Source: Bordetella genomosp. 11 (GTDB lineage: Bacteria > Pseudomonadota > Gammaproteobacteria > Burkholderiales > Burkholderiaceae_B). From it: 64,000 nt of DNA. Shown here one piece after another: positions 35,042 to 43,576 of the stretch. Numbering within the stretch: position 1 is the first letter of the stretch; every line of letters begins with the position of its first letter. Where the stretch lies: the NCBI RefSeq assembly GCF_002261215.1, contig NZ_NEVS01000001.1, positions 806,001-870,000 of the forward strand, given 5' to 3'. The translations under genes and the position numbers were made by a program. The notes under the pieces are model-generated. The model did not search any database. It worked only from the letters and a program-made list of their open reading frames with translations, and was not told where the DNA came from.

Positions 35042-36763
35042 CTAGCCGGGCGGCGCCGACCGCGCCGCGACGTAGGCGCGCCAGCCGCCATAGGTGCTGA
35101 CATCCTGGGCGTCGCTGAAGGCGTGGTCCTCGCATACGAAGCCATGTACCCAGCGTCCGTCGGCCAATTCCAGGCTGCCCAGCGCCAGCGGCGGCGGTAC
35201 GAGCGCCAGAAAGCTGCCCAGCGCGGCCAAGGGCACTTGCCAGACTTCGATGTCGATGCCGACGCCGCCGTGCGCCACACGCCGCAGTCCCGGCTTCGCC
35301 GGCACGGTGCCGTTCAGGGCGTACAGCCGATACCGCGGCGCCGTCCTGGTCGTTTCCGCCAGGCGGGCGCCCCGCTCGGTCAATTGCCCGTTCAGCGGCA
35401 TGCCGGAAAGATGCGCGCCCACCACTGCCAGGGGCAGGTGGGTGGCGGGGCCGGGCAGCAGGGCCGCGATGGGTTCGGGCGCCGGCAGCGGCGTCCCGGT
35501 CGCCCCTTGCGGCAGCCCCGTGCCATGGTGAAAGCGCTGGCCCAGTTCGGCCAGTTGCCAATCGCTGCCCGCCGGGCCGATCAGCGTGATGCCGAAGGGC
35601 AGGCCGTCGGCGCGCAGGCTCGCCGGCACCGCCAGCGCGGCATAGTCGAGCAGATTGACGAAGTTCGTGTAGTGGCCCAGCTCGCGGTTGCGCGCGACGG
35701 GTTCGGCCCGCATCGCGGCAATGGTGCAATGGGTCGGCGCCGTGGGCACGCACAGCAGGTCGATATCCGTCCACATGGCGTCCGCGCGCTGCGCCAACCC
35801 GCGCAGCCGGTGCTGTGCGCGGTAGAGATCGGCCGCGTCGTAGCGCTGGCCCGCGGCGAGAATGTCGCGTACCGGCTGGATGACCGCATCCGGCCGGGCA
35901 TCGAAGAACTCCCGGACGGCGGCGTAGCGTTCGGCCACCAGCGCGCTGTCGTAAAGCATCGCCGCGGCGTCGGCCAGCGGCGCATAGTCGATCGGCACCA
36001 GCGTGCCGCCCAGCGCCTGCATTTGCGCCAGGGCCTGTTGCCATGCTGCCTGGGACAAGGCGTCGCCGAAGAATTCCGGCTGGGCCGGGACACCGACGCG
36101 GAAGTTCGCCGGCAGCGGGGTCGTGGCCATCGGCAGCTTGCGGGAGTAGGGGTCCCGTGGGTCGTGGCCGTGGGCTGCTTCCAGCACCTTCACGGCGGTG
36201 GCCACGGTGCGCGCGAGGATGGACACGCAGTCCACGCTTTGCGCGGCGGGCAGTACTCCGTATGCGGAGATCAACCCCCGGCTGGGCTTCAGTCCGACGA
36301 TATTGTTCAGCCCCGCCGGCACGCGGCCTGAACCGGCGGTGTCGGTGCCCAGGGCGAAATCCGCCTCGCCCGCCGCGACCACATAGGCGGATCCGGAACT
36401 GGATCCCCCGCTGACGTAGGCCGCGTTGAAGGCGTTGGGTACCGCCCCATACGGCGAACGCGTGCCGTTCAAGCCGCAGGCGAACTGGTCCATATTGGTC
36501 TTGCCGGTCAAGACCGCGCCGGCGGCCAGCAGGCGTTCGACGGCCGCGGCGTTCTCGTGGGGCACATAGGCGAAGTCCGGGCAGGCGGCCGTGGTGGGCT
36601 GGCCCGCGACATCGATGTTGTCCTTCACGGCGAAGCGCAGGCCGGACAACGGCCCATCGGCCGAAGCGCCGGCGATAGGCGTGAACCGGAGTATCCACGC
36701 CGGATCGGGCGTCGCCGCCGGCAGGTCCGGCGTGGTGGGATAGTCAGGCGAGGGGGTCGGCAT
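35042..36763 (-). CDS. atzF: Allophanate hydrolase (AtzF-type)
   Basis: This 573-residue amidase converts allophanate to carbon dioxide and ammonia. The N-terminal amidase domain has Lys47 (FAVKDNIDVAG), the GGSSSGSA loop (Ser121-123) and nucleophile Ser145 (TDTAGSGRVPAG). A separate C-terminal domain from about 460 (LAVVGAHLSGMPLNGQLTERG, then EVWQVPLAALGSFLALVPPPL) is the allophanate-hydrolase domain; the length fits AtzF rather than the longer urea amidolyase. It is first in the operon, with a GntR-type dyad 29 bases upstream of the start, and supplies the last, nitrogen-releasing step. Confidence 0.9.
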   Translation of the reverse strand: MPTPSPDYPTTPDLPAATPDPAWILRFTPIAGASADGPLSGLRFAVKDNIDVAGQPTTAACPDFAYVPHENAAAVERLLAAGAVLTGKTNMDQFACGLNGTRSPYGAVPNAFNAAYVSGGSSSGSAYVVAAGEADFALGTDTAGSGRVPAGLNNIVGLKPSRGLISAYGVLPAAQSVDCVSILARTVATAVKVLEAAHGHDPRDPYSRKLPMATTPLPANFRVGVPAQPEFFGDALSQAAWQQALAQMQALGGTLVPIDYAPLADAAAMLYDSALVAERYAAVREFFDARPDAVIQPVRDILAAGQRYDAADLYRAQHRLRGLAQRADAMWTDIDLLCVPTAPTHCTIAAMRAEPVARNRELGHYTNFVNLLDYAALAVPASLRADGLPFGITLIGPAGSDWQLAELGQRFHHGTGLPQGATGTPLPAPEPIAALLPGPATHLPLAVVGAHLSGMPLNGQLTERGARLAETTRTAPRYRLYALNGTVPAKPGLRRVAHGGVGIDIEVWQVPLAALGSFLALVPPPLALGSLELADGRWVHGFVCEDHAFSDAQDVSTYGGWRAYVAARSAPPG

Positions 36764-36791
36764 GGCGGCGATGGCTCAATAGATATCCAAA

Positions 36792-36803
36792 CTTGTGTAC
36801 AAG
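36792..36803. promoter_or_regulatory. Candidate GntR (FadR-type) operator before atzF
   Basis: CTTGT-GT-ACAAG, a near-perfect dyad with the TTGT-NN-ACAA core common to FadR-subfamily sites, lies 29 bases upstream of the atzF start. The operon's last gene encodes a FadR-subfamily regulator. Confidence 0.6.
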
Positions 36804-36887
36804 ATAAGCAAAGCACATGCCAATTCGCCGCGCCTGGGAACGCGGGCCTTCGGCAGGCGGGCGCGCACGAGGAAGGGGCGTGACGGG

Positions 36888-36920
36888 GCACCGTCCCTGT
36901 GCATTGCACGGGGACGGTGC
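36888..36920. repeat. Long near-perfect palindrome (stem-loop)
   Basis: Arms GCACCGTCCC (36888-36897) and GGGACGGTGC (36911-36920) enclose a second pair GTGCA/TGCAC, separated by one T-G wobble, so almost all of the 33 bases can pair. No T-run follows. It could be a terminator for DUF2322 on the leftward strand or one copy of a dispersed repeat. Confidence 0.6.
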
Positions 36921-37068
36921 GTTCCGGTCATGAAGGGATTGGGCGCGAAAGCCCGGAAAGGCGATCGGTGGGGCGCGTCGCCGCGCCGTCATCGATCGCG
37001 AGGCGCGGGTGGGGGATTCTTCCTGCTGCCGGCCGATGGGCGGCGGCCGGACGCGGCGCGCGTGAAGC

Positions 37069-37410
37069 TTAGCCGGCGGTCTTGACGTCGATGCGCAGCG
37101 CTTCGCCGCCGGCGGCGATCGCCAGCAGGCGATCGACATTCGGATGGGCGCCAGGCCGGTTGCGCGCATCGGCCGTGTGTTCGGCGAATACGGCCAGCCC
37201 GTGTTCCGCGGCCTTGGCGTCCAAGGTGCCGAACGCGCGGAAAAGGTATTGGTAGACGGCCAGCGAACCCTGCTTGCCCGGCTGGTTTTCGATGCTGGCC
37301 ACCACCTTGCCCTGGGCGTCGACCAGGTCGATGGAGCCGATCCCGTCGATAGGGGGCAATAGACGCAGATTGTCCTTGAAAACGTTGGACGGCTGGATCA
37401 CGGAGGTCAT
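37069..37410 (-). CDS. DUF2322 family protein
   Basis: This 113-residue protein matches DUF2322, found mainly in beta- and gammaproteobacteria: FKDNLRLLPPIDGIGSIDLV, ENQPGKQGSLAVYQYL and AEHTADARNRPGAHPNVDRLL are the conserved stretches. It has no signal or membrane segment. Function unknown. It lies 34 bases after the MFS gene on the same strand and may be cotranscribed with it. Confidence 0.82.
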   Translation of the reverse strand: MTSVIQPSNVFKDNLRLLPPIDGIGSIDLVDAQGKVVASIENQPGKQGSLAVYQYLFRAFGTLDAKAAEHGLAVFAEHTADARNRPGAHPNVDRLLAIAAGGEALRIDVKTAG

Positions 37411-37443
37411 GGTTTTTTCCTGGATTGCTTGCGAGCCGCCATG

Positions 37444-38691
37444 TTATCCGAGGGGCGCGTCGCTTCCCGTCAGCGCCGTCATGAGCGCGCTCAGGGCGAA
37501 CAGCGCGCCCGCGGCGCATACCGCGTTCCATCCGCCCAGGGCCCAGGCCGCGCCCGCCAGGGCCGAACCCGCCGCGCCGCCCAGGAAAAACACGCCGACG
37601 AAGATGCCGTTGATGCGCCCGCGCGCATCGGGCCTCAGAAAATTGATCGCGCGCCGCCCCAGGGTCTGGTCGCCCGTTACCCCTACATCCAGCAGTACGG
37701 CGGCGGCTCCCATCGCCAGCAGCGGCCACCATGCGGCATGTGGCGCGGGTGCGGCCATGCCGGCCCAGGCGGCCAGGCCCAGCGCGCCCAGCAGCACCGC
37801 GTGCGCCGCCAATGTCGCGCCGCGTGTCCAGCCGCGATCGCCGAGTCGTCCGAACAGCGGAGTGACGATGGCGCCGCCCGCGCCGGCCAGCGCGAACAAG
37901 GCGATGCCGCGCTGGCCCAGTCCGAAGGGCGGCTGCGCCAGGCGCAGGGCGACGGCCGTCCAGAACAGACTGAACGCGCCCATGACCAGGCTGGCCGACA
38001 GGGCGCGGCGGCGCAGTACTTTTTCTTCGCGCAACAGGCGCCAGAGCGAGGCGATGAGCGCCGGATAGGAGGCGGTGGCGGCGGGCTGCCGGGCGGGCAG
38101 GCGCGAGGCCAGCACCGCGGCCAATAGCGCCATGGCCAGCGCGCTGATGCCGTAGAAGGCGCGCCAGCCCCAAGCGTCGGCGATCAGGCTGGCCAGCGGA
38201 CGCGACAGCAGTATGCCCACCATCAGCCCGCCCATCACGTCGCCGATGACCTGCCCCCGCCGCGCCGGCGACGCCATGTGCGCCGCGATCGGAACCAGTA
38301 CCTGGATCGCCGAGCACGCCGCGCCCAGCACGAACAAGGCCGCGAGCAGGGCCTCGGCGCCGGTGCAGAACATCGCGGCGGCCGCGGCGGCGATGGCGAC
38401 GATCAATTGCATAACGACCAGGCGGCGGTTTTCCAGCAGGTCGGCCAGGGGTACCAGCAGGAACAGGCCGCTCGCATAGCCGAGCAGCGTCACCATGGCG
38501 ACCAGGCCGTTCTGCGCGGGCTGCAACCCCAGGGACGGGCCGATCAGCCCGACCAGGGTCTGGGGCGCGAACAGGTTAAGGACGATGACGGCGACCGAGG
38601 CCGCGAATAGCAGCGCCAGGCGGGGAGTCATCGCATGGGGCGGGTCATTCGGCAGCGCGGCGCCGGCCAGGGTAGGTGGGGATAGGGACAT
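37444..38691 (-). CDS. MFS transporter (drug/arabinose-efflux type, 12 helices)
   Basis: This 415-residue membrane protein shows twelve hydrophobic segments and MFS motif A-like loops (PLADLLENRRLVV in the first half, GRLGDRGWTRG in the second). It resembles YnfM/AraJ-like exporters, so export of a small metabolite or drug is likely; substrate unknown. It is divergent from a LysR gene, the usual setting for LysR-controlled efflux. Confidence 0.82.
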   Translation of the reverse strand: MSLSPPTLAGAALPNDPPHAMTPRLALLFAASVAVIVLNLFAPQTLVGLIGPSLGLQPAQNGLVAMVTLLGYASGLFLLVPLADLLENRRLVVMQLIVAIAAAAAAMFCTGAEALLAALFVLGAACSAIQVLVPIAAHMASPARRGQVIGDVMGGLMVGILLSRPLASLIADAWGWRAFYGISALAMALLAAVLASRLPARQPAATASYPALIASLWRLLREEKVLRRRALSASLVMGAFSLFWTAVALRLAQPPFGLGQRGIALFALAGAGGAIVTPLFGRLGDRGWTRGATLAAHAVLLGALGLAAWAGMAAPAPHAAWWPLLAMGAAAVLLDVGVTGDQTLGRRAINFLRPDARGRINGIFVGVFFLGGAAGSALAGAAWALGGWNAVCAAGALFALSALMTALTGSDAPLG

Positions 38692-38753
38692 AGAGCCTCA
38701 AGAAATAAAGAAGGAGCAATATCTTTTGAGACTTTATGCGCCCAAGTTATCCT

Positions 38754-38767
38754 AATACAATTGAATT
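38754..38767. promoter_or_regulatory. Candidate LysR operator between MFS and LysR genes
   Basis: AATACAATTGAATT is symmetric at 12 of 14 positions around CAATTG, lies in AT-rich DNA in the divergent gap, and is 29 bases before the LysR start and 63 before the MFS start. Confidence 0.42.
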
Positions 38768-38795
38768 ATGGAAATAGAGATTATGCGGAGTTCGC

Positions 38796-39704
38796 ATGAA
38801 TATCCGGGACCTTGAAGCCTTTCTCGCGGTGGTGGAGACGGGCTCGATCGTCGGCGCCTCCGCGCGCCTGCACGTCACGCAGCCGGGCATCACGCGCCGC
38901 ATCCAGAACCTGGAGGAGCGCCTGGGCGCCACCTTGCTGGACCGCCAGTCCAAGCCGCTGAAGCCGACAGCAGCCGGCCGGCAGGCCTATGAGCATGGCC
39001 GGCAGGTGCTGCGTTCGCTGGGCGATCTGATGGCGGGCGTTTCGCCCGGCGGCGAACTGCGGCGCGAACTGCGGATCGGCGTTGTGCCTTATCTATCGGA
39101 AACCGCGCTGGTGGGGCCGCTGGACCGGCTGCGCGGCGACTATCCCAAACTGTCCCTGCGCATGGTGTCGGCCTGGTCTCCCAGTCTGGTGGAACAGGTC
39201 GCGCATGGCGCGCTGGATGCCGCGGTCGTTTGCCTGCCCGATGGCGCACCCGTGCCCGAAGGGCTTGCTGGCGATGAGCTGGGCGTGCAGCGCGTGCTGC
39301 TGGTCGCGGCGGCGTCGCTGGACGTACCCAACCCGGCCGATCTGGCGATGCTGGCCAACTACCCCTGGGTGATGAACGAGAATGGCTGCGGCTTCCGCGC
39401 CTATATCCGCAACCGCTTCGAGGCGCAGGGACTGCATCTGGATATCGCGGCGGAAGTGCAGAGCGCGGAGCTGCGCCTGTCCCTGGTCGCGCGCGGCATG
39501 GGAATCGGCATCGTGACGCCCGCCGCCTTCGCCGCCAATCCCGGGCGTGACGATGTGCGGATCATCGACACGCCGGCCTTCGCGCCTCAGGTGCGGGCGT
39601 GGCTGCTGTACCGGCCGCCCGTGGGTCAGTTGGCGCGGCCCCTGGCGGTATTCCGCGCGGCCTTGGTCGACGCGCTGGATCTGCCCGCCAGCATCGTGGC
39701 ATAG
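38796..39704 (+). CDS. LysR family transcriptional regulator
   Basis: This 302-residue regulator starts MNIRDLEAFLAVVETGSIVG with the helix-turn-helix SARLHVTQPGITRRIQNLEERLG and has a CysB-like effector domain from about 90 (LRIGVVPYLSETALVGPLDRLRG). GCGGAG before the ATG provides a ribosome-binding site. Divergent from the MFS gene, it probably controls that exporter. Confidence 0.86.
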   Translation: MNIRDLEAFLAVVETGSIVGASARLHVTQPGITRRIQNLEERLGATLLDRQSKPLKPTAAGRQAYEHGRQVLRSLGDLMAGVSPGGELRRELRIGVVPYLSETALVGPLDRLRGDYPKLSLRMVSAWSPSLVEQVAHGALDAAVVCLPDGAPVPEGLAGDELGVQRVLLVAAASLDVPNPADLAMLANYPWVMNENGCGFRAYIRNRFEAQGLHLDIAAEVQSAELRLSLVARGMGIGIVTPAAFAANPGRDDVRIIDTPAFAPQVRAWLLYRPPVGQLARPLAVFRAALVDALDLPASIVA

Positions 39705-39723
39705 GCGGGCTGCATTACACGCG

Positions 39724-40341
39724 TCAGGCCGGCGCCAGTTCGCCAACGTGCAGGTCGATCTGGCCGCGGGCGTTTTCCAGGCCGGCGGCCGCCGCATCGG
39801 CGCCCATGTTCAGCCCTTCGGCGTGGATGAAAGCTACGTCGTCCATCCCCAGGAAACCCAGGATGGCCGACAGGTACGACGTCGCCTGGTCCAGGGCGGT
39901 GCCCACCGTCTTGCCGCCGCGCGCGGTGACGACGTAAACCTTCTTGCCCGTCAGCAGGCCGCGCGGCTTGCCGTCGGGGCCGTATTGGAAGGTGACGCCG
40001 GCACGGGCGATGTAGTCGATATAGGTTTTCAGTTGCGCCGGGATGCTGAAGTTGTACACGGGCGCGGCGATCACCACGCGATCGGCCTGGACGATTTCGG
40101 CGATCAGTTCGTCGGCCAGCGCCACCAGGCGGGCCTGCTCGGGGCTGCGCTCCCCGGCGGGGGTGAACAGGGCGCCGATGTGTCCCGCATCCACATAGGG
40201 CAAGGGGGCGGCGCCAAGATCGCGAGTGCGGATGGTCATGCCCGGTTCGGCCTGCGCGAGGCGATTGACCAGTTGTTCGGCCACCAGGCGCGACTTCGAG
40301 TTGCTGCCCAGGATGGAGGATTGGATAACGAGCATGTTCAT
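39724..40341 (-). CDS. azoR: FMN-dependent NADH:quinone oxidoreductase / azoreductase (AzoR)
   Basis: This 205-residue flavodoxin-fold protein has the AzoR pattern: start MNMLVIQSSILGSNSKSR with the phosphate-binding turn, APVYNFSIPAQLKTYIDYIARAG and VVTARGG. It reduces quinones and azo compounds with NADH using FMN in the cytoplasm. The length is normal. It is divergent from a LysR gene, as azoreductases often are. Confidence 0.9.
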   Translation of the reverse strand: MNMLVIQSSILGSNSKSRLVAEQLVNRLAQAEPGMTIRTRDLGAAPLPYVDAGHIGALFTPAGERSPEQARLVALADELIAEIVQADRVVIAAPVYNFSIPAQLKTYIDYIARAGVTFQYGPDGKPRGLLTGKKVYVVTARGGKTVGTALDQATSYLSAILGFLGMDDVAFIHAEGLNMGADAAAAGLENARGQIDLHVGELAPA

Positions 40342-40441
40342 GGCGGATCTCCGGGATATGTCGATGTCGGGTTTGCGTTGCGATGCACTGCACTTTACGC
40401 AGCCTCATTCACCCTAAAAAGGGGGTTAAGATGAACGCTTC

Positions 40442-40457
40442 GTTCCATCCATAGAAC
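40442..40457. promoter_or_regulatory. Candidate LysR site between azoR and its LysR gene
   Basis: GTTC-N8-GAAC (TTC-N8-GAA core) lies 14 bases before the LysR start in the 130-bp divergent gap; a second small dyad CCCT-AAAA-AGGG lies nearby at 40413-40424. Evidence is symmetry and position only. Confidence 0.38.
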
Positions 40458-40471
40458 AATCGGGTGCCGCC

Positions 40472-41407
40472 ATGCAGGACCTGAACGACCTCTACTACTT
40501 CTCCCAGGTGATCGAATACGGCGGCTTCAGCGCCGCCGCGCGCGCCCTGAATATCCCCAAGTCCCGCCTGTCGCGGCGCATCTCGGAGCTGGAATCCGCT
40601 CTGGGCGTGCGGCTGCTGCAGCGCACGACGCGGCGCGTGCGGCCCAGCATGGCCGGCGAACGCTTCCTGCAGTACTGCCGCGAGATATCGGCATCGGCGC
40701 GCGCGGCGCACGAGGCCATGCAGCATTTGAAGGCAGCGCCATCCGGGCCGGTGCGCGTCAGCTGCCCGGTGGCGGTGGCCCAATGGATGCTGGCGCCGGC
40801 CTTGCCCGAATTCCTGGATGCCTGGCCCGATATCACGGTGGAATTGGTGGTGACGAACCGGCGGGTGGATCTGATCGCCGAAGGCGTGGACCTGGCCATC
40901 CGGGTGCGGGAACAACTGAATACCGAGGCGGAATTCGTGGTGCGGCACCTGGGCGAGAGTTCAGGCTGCCTGGTGGCCAGTCCCGCCTATCTGCAACGCT
41001 GGGGCCACCCGGCCGCACCCGCGGATTTGTCGGAGCATCCTGCTGTGCATTTCGGCGAGCCCGGCACGGCGGCCGCCTGGACGCTGCTGGACGACCAGGG
41101 CGCGAAAGTGGAGGTGGCCATCAAACCGGCGCTGGTGTGCAACGACTTCACTGTCCTGGTGGAAGCCGCGCTGCGCGGCCGCGGCATCGCACTGCTGCCG
41201 GTCATGGCCACGCATGAGGAGCGCCGCCAGGGCAGGCTGGCGCAGGTGCTGCCGCACTGGCACTCGCCCATCGGCATCCTGCACTGCATCTACCCGTCCC
41301 GCCACGGCATGACGCCCGCCGTGCGCGTGCTGCTGGATTTCCTGACCGAACGGTTGAAGGGGGCCTATCGACAGCAGGCCCCGCTACCCGGCAGGGCCGC
41401 GCGTTAA
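40472..41407 (+). CDS. LysR family transcriptional regulator (probable regulator of azoR)
   Basis: This 311-residue regulator begins MQDLNDLYYFSQVIEYGGFS with the helix-turn-helix AARALNIPKSRLSRRISELESALG and an effector domain from about 88 (VRVSCPVAVAQWMLAPALPEFL). The DLxYFxxVxexGGFSAAARAL start is the DntR/AaeR-like branch common in Burkholderiales. Divergent from azoR, it likely responds to quinones or aromatic electrophiles; inference. Confidence 0.86.
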   Translation: MQDLNDLYYFSQVIEYGGFSAAARALNIPKSRLSRRISELESALGVRLLQRTTRRVRPSMAGERFLQYCREISASARAAHEAMQHLKAAPSGPVRVSCPVAVAQWMLAPALPEFLDAWPDITVELVVTNRRVDLIAEGVDLAIRVREQLNTEAEFVVRHLGESSGCLVASPAYLQRWGHPAAPADLSEHPAVHFGEPGTAAAWTLLDDQGAKVEVAIKPALVCNDFTVLVEAALRGRGIALLPVMATHEERRQGRLAQVLPHWHSPIGILHCIYPSRHGMTPAVRVLLDFLTERLKGAYRQQAPLPGRAAR

Positions 41408-41421
41408 GGCCGCCGGAGGCG

Positions 41422-43479
41422 TCAAACGGCGAAAGGGTAAGTCTCGGGCATGCCGGCGCGAGGCTCCACGGGCAGCGGCGTGACCGCCGTGGTTTCATCG
41501 AACCAGACATAGGCATCGTATTGGTCGGACAGCGCGGCGTCCGCGTAATGACTGTGCAGCTCCGTGTCCGGACGGTAGATCACGCCGATATAGCGTTCCA
41601 GCCGCGACTCTTTTAGCAGGAGCCGAAGGTCGTCGTGCACGCCGGGCCGCAAGTCCAGCAGAAAGCGTGTCTGCCCCGTGCGGTGCATGATGTATTCGTA
41701 GCTGTCCGGGCGCGCCGGGCGCACCCGCATCAGGCGCATGGGGCCGTCCCAGTCGTCGGCCGCGGCGACCGTGCCGGCATAGGTGCCGAAGCCGACCAGC
41801 GCGACTTCGTTGCCATAGCGCTGCCGGCAAAGCTGGCCGATATTGATTTCGTCGCGCACGCGCCCCATTTCGGTCGCCGATGCATCGCCGATATGCGAGT
41901 TGTGGGCCCATACCACCGCGCGCGACTGCGGACCGCGCGCTTCGAGCAATTGCGCTAGGGTTTCGAACATATGGGTATCGCGCAGGTTCCAGCTTTGCGC
42001 GGGGCCCTGGTACAGCATTCGATAGTAGCGTTCGGCCGACGCCACCAGCCGGGCATTCTGCGTCGCGTCCAGGAAGTTATCGCCGTCCTCCTGGGCGTAG
42101 TCGAGCCGCTTGTCCAGCAGATCGCGCAACTGGCGCAGCACTGCCTCCTCGCATTGGCGGAATCCCTTGCTGGCGGCGGCGCGCGCATAAACGCGGGGGT
42201 CTTTCTGCCATGGCATCAGGCAGCCGTAGCGTTCGCGCGCGACGCTGGCCGCCTCCGGGTCCCGGTGGTCCAGATAGGCCAGCACCGCCGCGATCGACGC
42301 CGACATGCTGTACAGGTCCAGGCCGTAGAAGCCGGCGCGTTCGGCCGGCTGCAGCACCCCGTTGTAGGCATGCAGCCAATCGATGAACGCCTCGACATCG
42401 GTGTTGCGCCACATCCAGGTGGGAAAACGGCGAAAGGCCGAGGCCTCGCCCTTGCCCGGCCCGCGATGCCTGACGTAGCGGTCGATGGCGGCGGCGTCCG
42501 GCCAATCGGCCTCCACCGCCACGATGTCGAAACCGTGCGCCTCGACCAGCCGGCGCGTGATCGCGGCGCGCGCGCGGTAGAAATCGCTGGTGCCATGGCT
42601 GGCTTCGCCGAGCAGGACCACACGCTTGTCCGCGAACCGGTCGAACAAAGGCGCGAACAGGGCGTCGTCGATATCGGGCAAGGCTTCGGCGGCTTCCCAG
42701 ATGGCTTCGGAGGCCGGGTCCGAAGGCATGTCCGTGCCGGCGGCGGCCGCGCGCTTCCTGCGTGACGGTGCCGCCGCGGAGGTCCGTGGCGGTGCCGGCG
42801 TGCCCGGGCTTCCGTCTCCGGCATCCGCGTCGTCGGTCCATCCCTGCGCGCCGACGAGGGGAACGAAGGCGACGCCGCCCAGGTCTTCTTCGTCGTATTC
42901 GTCGCGGCCCACGCGGGTGATCCGGACCAGCCGCTGGCTGCCGCGGCGCGCCCCGAGCGGCATGACGATGCGCCCACCGATCGCCAGCTGCTCGCGCCAG
43001 GCGGACGGTACTTCCGGCCCCGCGGCGGCGGCCACGATGGCGTCGAAGGGCGCGGCCTCGGGCAGTCCAAGCGTGCCGTCGCCCGTATGGACCCGCACGC
43101 GCCCGTAATCCAGTGACGCCAGGGTGGCGCGCGCCTTGTCCGCGAGTTCCGGCAGGCGTTCGATCGTATCGACGCGGTCGGCCAGTTCCGCCAGTATGGC
43201 CGCCGCGTAGCCGGAGCCGGTACCGATTTCGAGTACGCGGTCCGACCGATGCAGGCGGGCAGCCTGCGCCATCAGGGCGACGATATACGGTTGGGAGATC
43301 GTCTGGCCGGATGACAGGGGCAGAGGCGCGTCGGTATACGCGAATTCGGCCAGCGCCCGCGGTACGAAGGCCTGGCGCGGGACGCGCATCATCGCGGCGA
43401 GCACGCGCTCGTCCTCGATGCCGCGTGACCGGAGCTGGCGTTCGACCATTTCACGTTGCGATGCCGTGCTGTCGCTCAT
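41422..43479 (-). CDS. Fusion: protein-L-isoaspartate O-methyltransferase + erythromycin esterase family domain
   Basis: This 685-residue protein joins two unrelated enzymes. Residues 1-215 are a complete Pcm, with SSGQTISQPYIVALMAQA and the SAM-binding VLEIGTGSGY (82-91); Pcm methylates damaged aspartate to start protein repair. A linker rich in Pro, Ala and charged residues (about 215-255) leads to an erythromycin-esterase-like domain (about 265-685) with GEASHGTSDF (His295) and AVEADWPDAA (Glu323), the conserved catalytic pair of Ere proteins. The frame is continuous with no sign of a sequence error at the join. The esterase substrate is unknown; macrolide resistance should not be assumed. 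Confidence 0.87.
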   Translation of the reverse strand: MSDSTASQREMVERQLRSRGIEDERVLAAMMRVPRQAFVPRALAEFAYTDAPLPLSSGQTISQPYIVALMAQAARLHRSDRVLEIGTGSGYAAAILAELADRVDTIERLPELADKARATLASLDYGRVRVHTGDGTLGLPEAAPFDAIVAAAAGPEVPSAWREQLAIGGRIVMPLGARRGSQRLVRITRVGRDEYDEEDLGGVAFVPLVGAQGWTDDADAGDGSPGTPAPPRTSAAAPSRRKRAAAAGTDMPSDPASEAIWEAAEALPDIDDALFAPLFDRFADKRVVLLGEASHGTSDFYRARAAITRRLVEAHGFDIVAVEADWPDAAAIDRYVRHRGPGKGEASAFRRFPTWMWRNTDVEAFIDWLHAYNGVLQPAERAGFYGLDLYSMSASIAAVLAYLDHRDPEAASVARERYGCLMPWQKDPRVYARAAASKGFRQCEEAVLRQLRDLLDKRLDYAQEDGDNFLDATQNARLVASAERYYRMLYQGPAQSWNLRDTHMFETLAQLLEARGPQSRAVVWAHNSHIGDASATEMGRVRDEINIGQLCRQRYGNEVALVGFGTYAGTVAAADDWDGPMRLMRVRPARPDSYEYIMHRTGQTRFLLDLRPGVHDDLRLLLKESRLERYIGVIYRPDTELHSHYADAALSDQYDAYVWFDETTAVTPLPVEPRAGMPETYPFAV

Positions 43480-43576
43480 GATGCCTCCTTGCCTGACCGT
43501 TCGGGTTCCTCAGGCGTATAGGGCTGCAACGGGCGTGCCAAGCAGGCGCGCCGCGGGGCCTGCTCATCGGTGGCGG

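Larger units (their letters stand above)
36764..37068. other. 305-bp gene-free region upstream of atzF
   Basis: This gap between the DUF2322 gene and atzF, both leftward, holds the atzF promoter with a GntR-type dyad (36792-36803) and a long palindrome (36888-36920). I see no convincing gene in the rest; a short rightward frame across it has no ribosome-binding site and no recognisable product. Confidence 0.6.

Noticed and set aside
41422..43479. Reading the Pcm/Ere protein as a macrolide-resistance gene
   Set aside because: Erythromycin-esterase family members have many non-resistance roles; motifs alone do not show macrolide hydrolysis.
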